In this document: positions 1 through 8,315 of the stretch, one piece after another | Layout: every line of letters begins with the position of its first letter | Position numbering within the stretch: position 1 is the first letter of the stretch | Translations under genes and position numbers: made by a program | The notes under the pieces: model-generated | Database searches by the model: none | What the model saw: the letters and a program-made list of their open reading frames with translations, nothing else | What the model was told of the DNA's origin: nothing | Assembly: GCA_949879765.1 (NCBI GenBank) | Contig: CATLBQ010000001.1 | Location: 159,742 to 222,122, forward strand | Direction of reading: 5' to 3' | Length of the DNA stretch: 62,381 nucleotides | Source: an uncultured Bacilli bacterium | GTDB lineage: Bacteria > Bacillota_I > Bacilli_A > ML615J-28 > CAG-313

Positions 1-1
1 C

Positions 2-655
2 TTCATTGATGCTGTCATCAAGAGTATTAAATTGGTTCGTGAGGAATGGGATGCATGTTTTACTGGAACACGCGTTTTATTTTCACATAGTATGGGTTCT
101 ATTTCCACACAGTCGTATATCCAACAATATCCAGATGATTTTGATAAAGTGATTTTATCGGGTACTGATGTAGGTGATTTTCGATATCAAATGTTAAAAA
201 TAATTACCAAAAAATCCTATCAAAAAAAAGATACTAGCAGTTCATCTAAATTGGTTCATCAACTGACTTTTGGTGGCTTTCAAAAGAAATTTGATGAACC
301 TGGAGAATTTAACTGGTTATCTAAGAATCAAAAAAATGTCGAGACCTATCAAGCGGATCCACTTTGTGGTGCACCTGTGGCAGATAAAACCTATCATTCT
401 ATTGCCAACTATTTAATCAATAGTTATAAAATGAAGAACATCAAAAAAATAAATCCCAAAACAAAAATTCTCATTTTTTCTGGTGCAGAAGACCCGGTTA
501 GTAATTTTGGAAAATCTGTACGTAAGCTCTCCAAGCGATATACAAAAGCAGGCTTGGATGTCAAAATGAAACTTTATCCAAGTCTGCGTCATGAGACGCT
601 CAACGAGATTGAATACCAAGAAATATTTGATGATATCTTGAAATTTATTCGTTAG
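2..655 (+). CDS. Alpha/beta hydrolase (lysophospholipase-like), 5' end outside window
   Basis: The frame is open to the window edge, so this is the C-terminal 217 residues of a longer protein. The fragment carries a nucleophile elbow SHSMGS, an acidic residue in SGAEDPVSNFG and a late histidine in PSLRHETLNE, which together form the Ser-Asp-His triad of serine hydrolases related to monoglyceride lipases and lysophospholipases. The family hydrolyses ester bonds in lipids; the substrate here cannot be read. No signal peptide can be judged because the start is missing. It is followed by a hairpin terminator on the same strand and stands apart from the minus-strand genes that follow. Confidence 0.85.
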   Translation, partial: FIDAVIKSIKLVREEWDACFTGTRVLFSHSMGSISTQSYIQQYPDDFDKVILSGTDVGDFRYQMLKIITKKSYQKKDTSSSSKLVHQLTFGGFQKKFDEPGEFNWLSKNQKNVETYQADPLCGAPVADKTYHSIANYLINSYKMKNIKKINPKTKILIFSGAEDPVSNFGKSVRKLSKRYTKAGLDVKMKLYPSLRHETLNEIEYQEIFDDILKFIR

Positions 656-740
656 AAGCCTTCTGTGAGCGTTCGAAATAAAAAAAGACGAATATTTATA
701 GATTCAAATTTTATAAATGACTATTATTATACCTTTTATG

Positions 741-775
741 AAAACACTTTTTTACGAAAGAGTGTTTTTTATTTT
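741..775 (+). terminator. Intrinsic terminator of the hydrolase gene
   Basis: Stem AAAACACT (741-748) pairs with AGTGTTTT (761-768), followed by a T-rich tail. Confidence 0.7.
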
Positions 776-937
776 TTTAGAATTTCCATAATTAATTATA
801 AGTTCTTCAAAAAATTATCATTTTTAATGAAGTCATTTGAATTGGTTTCTTTAAATATTATATTTTTATAATAATTCATACACCATTTTGTGCGCAGATG
901 AAATTCTAAAACCAAGATAAATATCTGTTTCATCGTC

Positions 938-972
938 TGTGGAAAACTATTCATTTTTTTACATTGTCCACA
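938..972. promoter_or_regulatory. Two DnaA-box-like 9-mers in inverted orientation
   Basis: TGTGGAAAA at 938-946 (reverse complement TTTTCCACA) and TTGTCCACA at 964-972 each differ by one base from TTATCCACA; a partial TTATCC follows at 975. They sit in the most AT-rich part of the gap. Binding by DnaA is inference. Confidence 0.3.
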
Positions 973-1325
973 AGTTATCCCTATTGAATAAAAATGATAA
1001 AAAGATGGATATATATAGTTTTACACATTGCAAATAAATATAATTTTATCCCCTTTTTACTTATGTTTTTTATTAGTTAACATAATATATATTATAGGAA
1101 GTTATTTATATATGTAGAAAGTAAATGAAATACAATCATAAATTGTATCATCTACTCATAATTAAGCATTTATCGTGGTATTCTTTACAATTCAGTCAAA
1201 TAAACTAACTCATTTGTTATCATTACGACTATATTGTTATCTTTTTGAATTCCATGCTAAAAAAGACTTGTTTTTTGAATTTTATGTTTTAGACTAGTAT
1301 TTATTCACTTATGATATTTAAATAC

Positions 1326-1349
1326 AAAAAAAGCCCCTTTTTGGGGCTT
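1326..1349 (-). terminator. Intrinsic terminator
   Basis: Perfect stem AAGCCCC/GGGGCTT (1331-1349) with a T-run on the minus strand; second terminator behind the PHP gene. Confidence 0.8.
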
Positions 1350-1382
1350 AATTCTTATTTTGGCTTTTATGGAAGTAAATAC

Positions 1383-1407
1383 AAAAAACGCCCTCTCTGA
1401 GAGGACG
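1383..1407 (-). terminator. Intrinsic terminator of the PHP gene
   Basis: Stem CGCCCTC/GAGGACG (one wobble in minus-strand RNA), loop of five, T-run on the minus strand, immediately downstream of the stop codon region. Confidence 0.75.
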
Positions 1408-1426
1408 AAATTATGAAGATGAATCT

Positions 1427-2266
1427 TTATTCATCTCGTTTGCTGTAAAAAGACTGGATATCTACATCATCTAGCCATTCTATCCCTTCTTCGGCGGCCA
1501 ATTGATACGCTTGCAATGTATATTGATCTTGAATTCGGTTAGGTGCATGTGCATCATCATTGATGATAACCTTAGCTCCTTTTGCTTTTGCCATTTTCCA
1601 AAAGGCACGCCTTGGATAAGGAAAGTCTTGACCTCCATCAAGTAACTTATCAAAATGAATGGCATTGCGGATACCATTTGCATTGATTTCCAAAACAACG
1701 TGATGTTTGACGGCTGCGTCAATTATTTTTTCAGCTGCCTTCTTACAGTCATCATCAAATACAACTTTATCCCATGCATAAATCTCAGGATGAGCAAGAA
1801 TAGCAAACATTCCTGTTTGAAGCGCTTCAACAATTGTATCAGCATAGATTTCAATTTGTCTTGCGGTCAATCGATCATAGACGCTTTTGTAAGTTCCGTC
1901 GTCATCAACAATATAATGCTGTCCTAAGATTAGTAAATCCATATCTTTCAAGAACATAGGATATAACCCGTCTAGAGCATGCAGATACTCTATTTCTACT
2001 CCAGATAAAACTTCAATTTCTTGATGAAACAGTTGCTTTGCTTGTTGAAGGCTAGGCAAATACATCGTTTGATAGGCTTCAAGTGACATCCTTCTAGAAT
2101 GTACGATTTGGGCTAGTTCTTCTGTAAAAGGACCATGATCGGTAATCGCAATTACATTATAATGCAGTTCTACTGCTCGCTTGACATAATCGGAGGCTTC
2201 CCCAATCGCATGTTTACACAAATACGTATGTGTATGATAATTAGTCTTTATCACTTGTGGCTTCAT
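1427..2266 (-). CDS. PHP-domain phosphoesterase, histidinol-phosphatase-like
   Basis: A 279-residue protein with the metal-binding motif set of the PHP superfamily: HTHTYLCKH (residues 11-19), DH at 43-44, GVEIE near 90, a histidine in LGQHY, AHPE near 159, and NDDAH at 236-240. Length and motif order fit HisJ/HisK-type histidinol phosphatases, which hydrolyse histidinol phosphate in histidine synthesis using three metal ions. No other his gene is nearby, so the substrate is open. The start has GGAGG five bases upstream. It overlaps the end of the Fic-like gene by 26 bases, so the two are co-transcribed and perhaps translationally coupled; that pairing may matter more for function than the family name. 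Confidence 0.8.
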   Translation of the reverse strand: MKPQVIKTNYHTHTYLCKHAIGEASDYVKRAVELHYNVIAITDHGPFTEELAQIVHSRRMSLEAYQTMYLPSLQQAKQLFHQEIEVLSGVEIEYLHALDGLYPMFLKDMDLLILGQHYIVDDDGTYKSVYDRLTARQIEIYADTIVEALQTGMFAILAHPEIYAWDKVVFDDDCKKAAEKIIDAAVKHHVVLEINANGIRNAIHFDKLLDGGQDFPYPRRAFWKMAKAKGAKVIINDDAHAPNRIQDQYTLQAYQLAAEEGIEWLDDVDIQSFYSKRDE

Positions 2267-3305
2267 AATGGCCTCCGAATAAAATTCTTGGATCTTGATC
2301 GCTAATCAACTTCATCCATCTTGCGCTTCGCCCTTTTCCAAGAGGCATGATGAGTTGCTCATCACGTAATTTAAACAAAACCCGATGAATTGTCGCATCA
2401 CTCGCATCTGGATGCAACCTTCGCACCTCTTCTTTGGTAAAATAGGTTGGCATTTTCTTTAGAATTGTCTCTTCAATGACGTCACTTTTGTAGGCGCTTT
2501 CTAAATGCGTAAAGTTTTTGATCATTTTTTCAATTTCTATATAACTTTGGCGAATCATCTCAAATACCAATCGAACAGTATCGGTAGTAGAAAGATAACT
2601 TTCCTTATAAGAAATGCTTCCTCTTGCTACAGCGGTATCTAATTCTTTTTTGTATTGGGCATAAATTTCAAAAAAACTCACATACCGGAAAGACAAAACA
2701 TCTAAACGTAACAACATATAGTATAGGGCTAAAATTCCCGCTAATTCATTATTTTTTGAAAATGCTTTGATGTTGATGACTTCCATGTAAGCAATAACCG
2801 ATAAAAAAATAGGCTCAAACCATTTTTCTTGATGGTATTCGTGGTACGTTTCAAACATTTTTTCAAGCGCTAGGCGAACACTCATCCGTTTTTCCACTTC
2901 TTCTTTTTCGTATAATGCCGTAGAAAAGCGATGTGAATTTTTACCATAAATAATATTCAAATATTCAAGTAATTCACTACCATTAAAGGGGTATTTTTCA
3001 GCCGATCGGTCTTGAATTAATCGAACTACCTTTTTAATTCCTAAGACAAGTTGCTCTTCTTTGTTTTTGGGTACCACATTTTTGGTGATTAACAAACGCA
3101 AGCGATGGTCGCTGATTTCAACAGACAAAAGGCTCGCCACATAAAAGGTATCTCTTTCTATTACTGCTTGCTTAAGATATACTGATTGTGCATCAAGTTT
3201 CTTTTGATATTCAGCATTCATACCCAAGATGCGATATAAATCTAACATATCCATTAGGACGTCAGATGGCATAATATAATGTTTTAATGCGTCAAAATTG
3301 CTCAT
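2241..3305 (-). CDS. Fic-fold-like protein with C-terminal winged helix, catalytic motif lost
   Basis: The middle of this 354-residue protein reads like a Fic domain: a helical stretch of about residues 140-230 ends in a segment that aligns by eye with the Fic motif helix, but where active enzymes have HPFxDGNGRxGR it has KAFSKNNELAG (about 180-190). The helix after it, with LLRLDVLSFRYVS, also matches the family pattern. Residues about 285-333 look like the winged helix found at the C-terminus of many Fic proteins (a T-I-H-R-V-L-F-K-L-R-D recognition segment, then a basic wing GKGRSARW). I infer a non-enzymatic, DNA-binding relative. The start at 3305 is chosen because AAGGTGAGG lies upstream of it, whereas the ATG at 3335 falls inside the promoter. 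It could also be an unrelated helical regulator. Confidence 0.5.
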   Translation of the reverse strand: MSNFDALKHYIMPSDVLMDMLDLYRILGMNAEYQKKLDAQSVYLKQAVIERDTFYVASLLSVEISDHRLRLLITKNVVPKNKEEQLVLGIKKVVRLIQDRSAEKYPFNGSELLEYLNIIYGKNSHRFSTALYEKEEVEKRMSVRLALEKMFETYHEYHQEKWFEPIFLSVIAYMEVINIKAFSKNNELAGILALYYMLLRLDVLSFRYVSFFEIYAQYKKELDTAVARGSISYKESYLSTTDTVRLVFEMIRQSYIEIEKMIKNFTHLESAYKSDVIEETILKKMPTYFTKEEVRRLHPDASDATIHRVLFKLRDEQLIMPLGKGRSARWMKLISDQDPRILFGGHYEATSDKD

Positions 3306-3323
3306 TTTCTTTACCTCACCTTC

Positions 3324-3352
3324 ATTATAAAACATTTATTCGTTTTTTTCAA
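3324..3352 (-). promoter_or_regulatory. Sigma-A promoter for the Fic-like/PHP pair
   Basis: TTGAAA (3347-3352), 17 bases, TATAAT (3324-3329). It overlaps the in-frame ATG at 3335, which excludes that ATG as the start. Confidence 0.8.
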
Positions 3353-3361
3353 ACAGAAAGT

Positions 3362-3399
3362 AAAAAAAGGTAAAACATCAGTTCTGTTTACCTTTTTTT
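3362..3399 (-). terminator. Intrinsic terminator of the PAP2 gene
   Basis: AAAAGGTAAA pairs with TTTACCTTTT around an 13-base loop; the stem includes the last codons and stop of the PAP2 gene and has T-runs on both strands. Confidence 0.7.
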
Positions 3400-4307
3400 G
3401 ATGATTTCACGATATCCAATTTTCTTTTCTCCCAATGGGTAAAAATAAGAGGGACAACATAGATGCCAACAAATGTAATACACACATGCATCAAAAACGT
3501 AAAGGCCAAATGATCGTGAACTGCTTTTGGTGCGATGCAATAGGTCAAATAAATCCCCCCCACCAACAAGATGCCGATAAGCAATCGAAGGGCTTTTTGT
3601 CCTTTGGTGACGGAACAGTGAAAGTCGATTGTCTTTTCTTCTAAAATGGTAGCAATACAAAATCCCAATAATAAGCCATAACACTTGACAAAATCTCGGC
3701 CAAAGTTTTGAAAAAATAGACAGGGCAAAAACAATAGCGTAAACGCAATATATAAATAAAGCTTCTTATTCCCTAACACCTCTTGTAAGCCAATCATCAC
3801 AATACTGATACAGCATCCTATAAGAATACCTGATAACACATCCGTAGGAAAATGAACGCCTAAATATAAACGACTCATCCCTACTAAGCATATGCAAAGT
3901 ATCAACCCCACCCGTAAAAGACGAAACCTTTTACCTTTAGTTTGCATATAAGCGGCCGAATAAAAACCTGCACTATTTTGACTATGACCGCTTGGAAACG
4001 ATGTACCTGTTGCAGAATCGGATAAAATCCCCGAATCCTTCAGTTTGCGCAGATACGCTCTTCCTTCGTGTTCAAACGGACGTTTGCGTAAGAAGATACC
4101 TTTTAAAAAATTATTGACAACAAGGTTAGATAAAAGTGCAAAACCAATTTTCATTCCTTTGTCTTTATCAATGACCCAATAAATGACAAGTAAAAAGAAA
4201 AGTAAACCTGCACTACCTAACGCAGCAGAAATGAACCAATTACAAACATCTAGGGCATCAGACTTAAATTGATCAAAGAAATCTAGTATTTTCCATTCCC
4301 AATTCAC
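3378..4307 (-). CDS. PAP2-family membrane phosphatase
   Basis: 309 residues with many hydrophobic segments and the three PAP2 motifs: LRKRPF (end of KxxxxxxRP), FPSGHS, and SRLYLGVHFPTDVL (SRxxxxxHxxxD). Such enzymes remove phosphate from lipid phosphates such as phosphatidic acid or undecaprenyl pyrophosphate at the outer face of the membrane. The C-terminal third adds extra membrane helices beyond the minimal bacterial PAP2 enzyme. The start is GTG with GGAGGA upstream. It lies 15 bases after rluB and probably shares its transcript. The exact substrate cannot be read. Confidence 0.88.
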   Translation of the reverse strand: MNWEWKILDFFDQFKSDALDVCNWFISAALGSAGLLFFLLVIYWVIDKDKGMKIGFALLSNLVVNNFLKGIFLRKRPFEHEGRAYLRKLKDSGILSDSATGTSFPSGHSQNSAGFYSAAYMQTKGKRFRLLRVGLILCICLVGMSRLYLGVHFPTDVLSGILIGCCISIVMIGLQEVLGNKKLYLYIAFTLLFLPCLFFQNFGRDFVKCYGLLLGFCIATILEEKTIDFHCSVTKGQKALRLLIGILLVGGIYLTYCIAPKAVHDHLAFTFLMHVCITFVGIYVVPLIFTHWEKRKLDIVKSSKKGKQN

Positions 4308-4322
4308 TTCTTCTTTCCTCCA

Positions 4323-5093
4323 TTAGTATCTACGATATTTACTCATATTTTCTCTTCTTAAGATTTTAGACTGTTTGGATGCTTCACGCAAGGTTTTTAC
4401 TTCGTGAATTGTCAATCTTCTCGTTTCGCCTTCAGACAAATCATCGATTTCAATACAACCGAAACGAACTCTTGTTAATCGCTTGACTTCATAACCAATG
4501 GCTTTGAACATTTCTTTGACTTGATGATTCATCCCCTGGGTAATGACCATTCGAACTAGCGTAGTTGCATTCGTGCGGTCAATTGATTCAATCGATACAA
4601 TAGCAGGAAGCGTGATTTTTCCATTGACCATTACACCATTTTCTAATTTCACTACATCACCATTATTTAAAATCCCTTTGACACGAACCAAATATTCTTT
4701 TTGGATACCACTTTTAGGCCCTACCATCATATTCATGAAGTCGCCATCATTGGTCATCAAAATGACACCTTTGGTATCATAATCCAATCTTCCTACTGGA
4801 AACAAGCGAAATTCATGCCATTCTTTAGGCAACAAATCCATAACGGTTTTTCGACCTAAGTCATCTGAAACGGTGGATAAAAATCCTCTAGGCTTATTTA
4901 GCACCAAATAAACAAAGGAGGATTTGGTAATCACTATATCATCTACGGTAACTTCATCTTTAGGACCAACTTTTACACCAAGCGAGTCGACAAGCTCCCC
5001 GTTTACTCTCACACGGCCTTCTAAAATTAGCTCTTCAGCTTTTCGTCTTGAGGCAACGCCACTTGCCGCAATTCTTTTTTGAATTCTTTCCAT
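4323..5093 (-). CDS. rluB: 23S rRNA pseudouridine synthase, RsuA/RluB family
   Basis: 256 residues. An S4 RNA-binding domain opens the protein (RIAASGVASRRKAEELI, about 7-23) and the catalytic segment GRLDYDTKGVILMTNDGD holds the nucleophilic aspartate. Enzymes of this type isomerise uridine in helix 89 of 23S rRNA (RluB) or 16S rRNA (RsuA); the S4 start and lack of a long N-terminal extension fit RluB of Firmicutes. AGGAGG lies five bases before the ATG. It is first in a short transcript with the PAP2 gene. Confidence 0.88.
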   Translation of the reverse strand: MERIQKRIAASGVASRRKAEELILEGRVRVNGELVDSLGVKVGPKDEVTVDDIVITKSSFVYLVLNKPRGFLSTVSDDLGRKTVMDLLPKEWHEFRLFPVGRLDYDTKGVILMTNDGDFMNMMVGPKSGIQKEYLVRVKGILNNGDVVKLENGVMVNGKITLPAIVSIESIDRTNATTLVRMVITQGMNHQVKEMFKAIGYEVKRLTRVRFGCIEIDDLSEGETRRLTIHEVKTLREASKQSKILRRENMSKYRRY

Positions 5094-5129
5094 TTTTTCC
5101 TCCTTCTAATTTCCTTTTTTTATAAGTAT

Positions 5130-5158
5130 ATTATACCAAAAAAACATTTTTTTATCAA
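5130..5158 (-). promoter_or_regulatory. Sigma-A promoter for rluB
   Basis: TTGATA (5153-5158), 17 bases, TATAAT (5130-5135), about 37 bases before the rluB start. Confidence 0.78.
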
Positions 5159-5186
5159 GCAATTGCACAATATATTTTTTAACGTC

Positions 5187-5221
5187 AAAAAAGCCCCTTT
5201 TTCTACATTTTCAAAAGGAGC
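5187..5221 (-). terminator. Intrinsic terminator after spmB
   Basis: In minus-strand RNA GCUCCUUUU pairs with AAAAGGGGC (one G-U) and is followed by six U. It includes the spmB stop codon. Confidence 0.72.
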
Positions 5222-5700
5222 ATGGCAAAAATTATTGTAAAGACAAATGTGGCAAAATCTGTCAATAATCCCGCTAATAACGAATGGCCATATTTGTTCA
5301 TTTTTATACTTGAAAAATACATTGCTACAACATAAATGGTGGTATCTGAACTGCCTTGTAATAAGCTAGACAACTCTCCCAGAAAGGAATCAACCCCATA
5401 TTTTTCAAAAATATCCGTCATCACCAGCAACGAACTAGACCACGAAATTGGTTTAAAGAAACATTGAATAAAAATTTCTGGTACAAGCCGCCGGGTAGGG
5501 AGCCATGTTTGTAACAATTCTAAAATTCCTGAATTGGCAAAAATTTGAATCGCCAAAATAATCGCTAATACATTCGGAAAAACCGATTTGACAGTTGAAA
5601 AACTATTTTCTACACCATTTAAAAAAGACTGATATGCGTTTACTCGCTTCAAAAAAGCAAACCCCAATATAACCAATAAATATATGACAACTACTTGCAT
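5203..5700 (-). CDS. spmB: Spore maturation protein B
   Basis: A 165-residue integral membrane protein of the nucleoside-recognition/Gate family. Characteristic segments are the opening VVIYLLVILGFAFLK and the later SSDTTIYVVAMYFSS. With SpmA it is needed for full dehydration of the spore core in Bacillus; the transported substrate is not known. It overlaps the 3' end of spmA by ten bases and ends in a terminator, so it is the last gene of a dacB-spmA-spmB operon with the same order as in Bacillus subtilis. Confidence 0.9.
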   Translation of the reverse strand: MQVVVIYLLVILGFAFLKRVNAYQSFLNGVENSFSTVKSVFPNVLAIILAIQIFANSGILELLQTWLPTRRLVPEIFIQCFFKPISWSSSLLVMTDIFEKYGVDSFLGELSSLLQGSSDTTIYVVAMYFSSIKMNKYGHSLLAGLLTDFATFVFTIIFAMLLLKM

Positions 5701-6278
5701 TTTCTTTTTCCTATCCTATAAAAAATCCGGTCCAATACAATTGCAACAATTGTTGAAAAAGTGCTAACCAGTATCATCATAGCGATAAGTGATAAATCAC
5801 TTTTCCCACCATATAATGTTCTAAGCCCAATAATGGTCGTCGGAAATAATGTGATTGTACTTACATTCACCAAAATCAAGGTCACCATTGAACGACTTGG
5901 TCGCTCTGGATGGGGATTTTGATGTTGCAATTCTTCAAATGCTTTTAATCCTAATGGCGTAGCAGCCGATCCCAAACCTAACATATTGGCTACCATATTG
6001 CTACAAATGTATTCCATAACAAGAGAATCAGGGTCTACTTCTGGAAAAATTTTAGAAAGGGGTTTTTTTAAGAACTGCGTGATGTGCTTGATTAGCCCTG
6101 AATCAATGGCAATTTGAAAAATACCATTCCAAAACAATATAAGTAAAGCCAGTTTTAAAAAAATATCAAACGCTGCACTACACGATCCTAAAATGATTTC
6201 GCCTAGTTGTTCAAAATGGCCAGTAAAAATGCTTACAATAATACCTACAACAATTAAAATATACCAAATTTTGCTCAT
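5691..6278 (-). CDS. spmA: Spore maturation protein A
   Basis: 195 residues, membrane protein with the Gate/nucleoside-recognition pattern: an early FEQLGEIILGSCSAAFDI, then MVANMLGLGSAATPLGLKA, which is the hallmark stretch of SpmA. It overlaps the dacB-type gene by an ATGA junction and spmB by ten bases, so all three are translated from one message. In Bacillus the operon is expressed in the mother cell; I could not find a clear promoter of that type here. Confidence 0.9.
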   Translation of the reverse strand: MSKIWYILIVVGIIVSIFTGHFEQLGEIILGSCSAAFDIFLKLALLILFWNGIFQIAIDSGLIKHITQFLKKPLSKIFPEVDPDSLVMEYICSNMVANMLGLGSAATPLGLKAFEELQHQNPHPERPSRSMVTLILVNVSTITLFPTTIIGLRTLYGGKSDLSLIAMMILVSTFSTIVAIVLDRIFYRIGKRKCK

Positions 6279-7330
6279 GTTTTCACCTGCTTCACAAAGA
6301 TATGACCGATGACTTGATCCTCAACCAAATACACAATATCTAACCCATCTGCTAGAAAAAATAGTTGATACACCACCTGTTCATCCGTTTGAATAGGTAC
6401 AATAAAATCTACATGGTTCACATCATATTTACCATGATATAATGTCGCTTTATAAAATTCAAATAATGAAAGGGCTTGATGTGGTTGATAACTAGAAAAG
6501 GCATAGGTTGCAAGTTGTTCATGGAAATACCAGTCATTTGAACAATTCAGGGTGACGACTACAATCTCAAAATTAGCTTGAGCAAAAGTAGAAACCAATG
6601 TTCTTCTTGCTTGCTTTGTATAGCCAGTTTTTCCTCCTGTAGCGAGTCCAGATTGGATCAAACGATGTTTATTACGAAAATACATGGCTGTACCCGTCGC
6701 AATATGGCATTGATAATTCTTAGTTCCCACAATTGTTCGAAATGTCTCATTTTTCATCGCATAACTCATCAATAAAGCCATATCATAAGCGGTTGTATAG
6801 TTTTGTGTTTTCGAATCCAATCCACTCGGATTAGCAAAAGTGGAATCTTTCATACCAATTTTTCGAGCCATTTTGTTCATCAAATATATAAAGTCAGATT
6901 CATTTTGGTTCAAGTGATGAGCAAGTACAATCGCAGCATCATTCCCACTACACAACATCAATCCATACAATAAATCTCGAATTGATATCACATCGCCTAT
7001 TTTGAGGTAGATTGCTGAACCTTCTGACTGTAACACTTCTTTACCGACTACAACCAAGTCATCCAATTGGTAGTATTCTAAACAAGTGATGCAAGTCAGT
7101 ATCTTTGTAATAGAGGCTGGGAGCATTTTCTTTTTTTCATGGTAGGCGTATAAAACACGTGTTGTTCTCATATCCATTACGATAGCGCTTTCTGCTAGTG
7201 GCGCAATTTGCGAAACAACTTCTTCTTGAGAACCACCCTTTTGTTCAACGGATAAACAAGAAAAAGCGCCCCACATCAACGCACTACTTATACAAAGGAT
7301 AGCAAATAATAATGGTAGTCTTTGTTTCAT
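6275..7330 (-). CDS. dacB: D-alanyl-D-alanine carboxypeptidase (DacB/DacF type), sporulation-linked
   Basis: 351 residues beginning with a hydrophobic export signal (about residues 4-22). The penicillin-binding motifs are present in order: ASITK (SxxK), CSGND (SxN) and GGKTGYT (KTG). The enzyme trims the terminal D-alanine from peptidoglycan stem peptides outside the membrane. Position in front of spmA-spmB, as in Bacillus, indicates the spore-cortex enzyme rather than the vegetative DacA. The start at 7330 is chosen for its GAAGGGGTGAG ribosome binding site; an upstream ATG at 7399 would run through the miaA terminator. The C-terminal domain is shorter than in DacA. Confidence 0.87.
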   Translation of the reverse strand: MKQRLPLLFAILCISSALMWGAFSCLSVEQKGGSQEEVVSQIAPLAESAIVMDMRTTRVLYAYHEKKKMLPASITKILTCITCLEYYQLDDLVVVGKEVLQSEGSAIYLKIGDVISIRDLLYGLMLCSGNDAAIVLAHHLNQNESDFIYLMNKMARKIGMKDSTFANPSGLDSKTQNYTTAYDMALLMSYAMKNETFRTIVGTKNYQCHIATGTAMYFRNKHRLIQSGLATGGKTGYTKQARRTLVSTFAQANFEIVVVTLNCSNDWYFHEQLATYAFSSYQPHQALSLFEFYKATLYHGKYDVNHVDFIVPIQTDEQVVYQLFFLADGLDIVYLVEDQVIGHIFVKQVKT

Positions 7331-7374
7331 TTTCTCACCCCTTCTATTATATAGAATAAGGCACCATTTTAGAA

Positions 7375-7410
7375 TCAAAAAAGAATCTACAATACACATT
7401 GTAGATTCTT
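7375..7410 (-). terminator. Intrinsic terminator of mutS-mutL-miaA
   Basis: Perfect 13-bp stem AAGAATCTACAAT/ATTGTAGATTCTT (7381-7410), loop ACAC, then TTTTTT on the minus strand. Confidence 0.9.
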
Positions 7411-8314
7411 ATTCCTTAATGAATTGGGAAATTATGTGCTGAACTTCTTCAATAGTTTGTTCAAAATGATTCACATCCACATTCACAATTCTTGCATGAG
7501 TTTTATTTTTAAACCAGGTGAATTGACGTTTGGCATAATGTCTTGAATTTTTTTGAATTTGCTCTATCATCTCTTCCCTTGAAATCTCACCATTCAAATA
7601 AGAAAGACATTCTTTATAACCAATAGCTACTCGGGAAGTAAGCGAAAAATTGTTTTCACCAATTGATGACACTTCTTCTATCAATCCTGCATCGATCATC
7701 TGCACAACCCGTTGATTGATGCGTTGGTATAGCGCTTCTCTTTCGTCATTTAAAAAAATCACTAACGTATTATAGTAATAATCCTCTCTGTAAGCACGTG
7801 AATCTTTAGAAATGGGTGAAGATGCAAGTTCAATTGCGCGTAGAACCCGTTTTCGATTGTGAGGGTGAATTGTACTCGCCACATCTTTATCCAATTGTTC
7901 TAAGTGCTGATGCAGCTCTTCATCGCTAAGATGTTGGTATCTAGCTTCTACATTGTCGTCTCGCTTGGCTTCTTCAAATCGATAATCTTTAATGACCGCA
8001 TCAATATACAAACCGCTTCCACCTACCAATAAGGGCAATTTTCCACACGCCACCAATTCATCAATACATTTTCTTACATCGCGTTGATAATCAGCAATTG
8101 AATAGACTTCAGAAGGTGAAAGAATATCCATCATATGATGATAAACCCCAAGTCGTTCAGCCATACTGGGTTTGGCTGTTCCAATATTCATATTTTTATA
8201 AATTTGATAGGCATCACCATTAATAATATCCGTATGAAATCTTTGTGCAATCGCAATTGCCAGTTTGGTTTTTCCTACTGCGGTAGGTCCAGTAATTACA
8301 ACGACCTGTTTCAT
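7409..8314 (-). CDS. miaA: tRNA dimethylallyltransferase
   Basis: 301 residues. The P-loop GPTAVGKTKLAIA opens the protein and GGSGLYIDAVI matches the family signature. MiaA transfers the dimethylallyl group to A37 of tRNAs reading codons that start with U. The start at 8314 follows an AGAGGA site and lies one base beyond the mutL stop, so it is third in mutS-mutL-miaA. The association of miaA with mutL is common across bacteria. The long upstream extension sometimes predicted would overlap mutL and is rejected. Confidence 0.95.
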   Translation of the reverse strand: MKQVVVITGPTAVGKTKLAIAIAQRFHTDIINGDAYQIYKNMNIGTAKPSMAERLGVYHHMMDILSPSEVYSIADYQRDVRKCIDELVACGKLPLLVGGSGLYIDAVIKDYRFEEAKRDDNVEARYQHLSDEELHQHLEQLDKDVASTIHPHNRKRVLRAIELASSPISKDSRAYREDYYYNTLVIFLNDEREALYQRINQRVVQMIDAGLIEEVSSIGENNFSLTSRVAIGYKECLSYLNGEISREEMIEQIQKNSRHYAKRQFTWFKNKTHARIVNVDVNHFEQTIEEVQHIISQFIKE

Positions 8315-8315
8315 C

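Larger units (their letters stand above)
656..1426. other. AT-rich intergenic gap, no convincing gene
   Basis: A 771-base gap between convergent genes. It holds a plus-strand terminator just after the hydrolase, a pair of DnaA-box-like sequences, and two minus-strand terminators in front of the PHP gene. Open frames in it are short, very rich in Phe/Ile/Lys/Asn and lack a ribosome binding site, so I do not call them genes. Confidence 0.6.

Noticed and set aside
665-871. Open frame of 68 codons on plus after the hydrolase
   Set aside because: It runs through the terminator, has no ribosome binding site and is almost only Phe, Ile, Asn, Lys and Ser.
938-983. Replication origin
   Set aside because: Only two imperfect DnaA boxes, no dnaA, dnaN or rpmH nearby; kept only as a possible binding site.
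1427-2266. Firm assignment as hisJ/hisK in a histidine pathway
   Set aside because: No histidine genes are nearby and PHP proteins act on many substrates.
7331-7374. Sigma-E promoter for dacB-spmA-spmB
   Set aside because: TATATAAT is present but nothing better than TCTAAAA stands at the -35 position.
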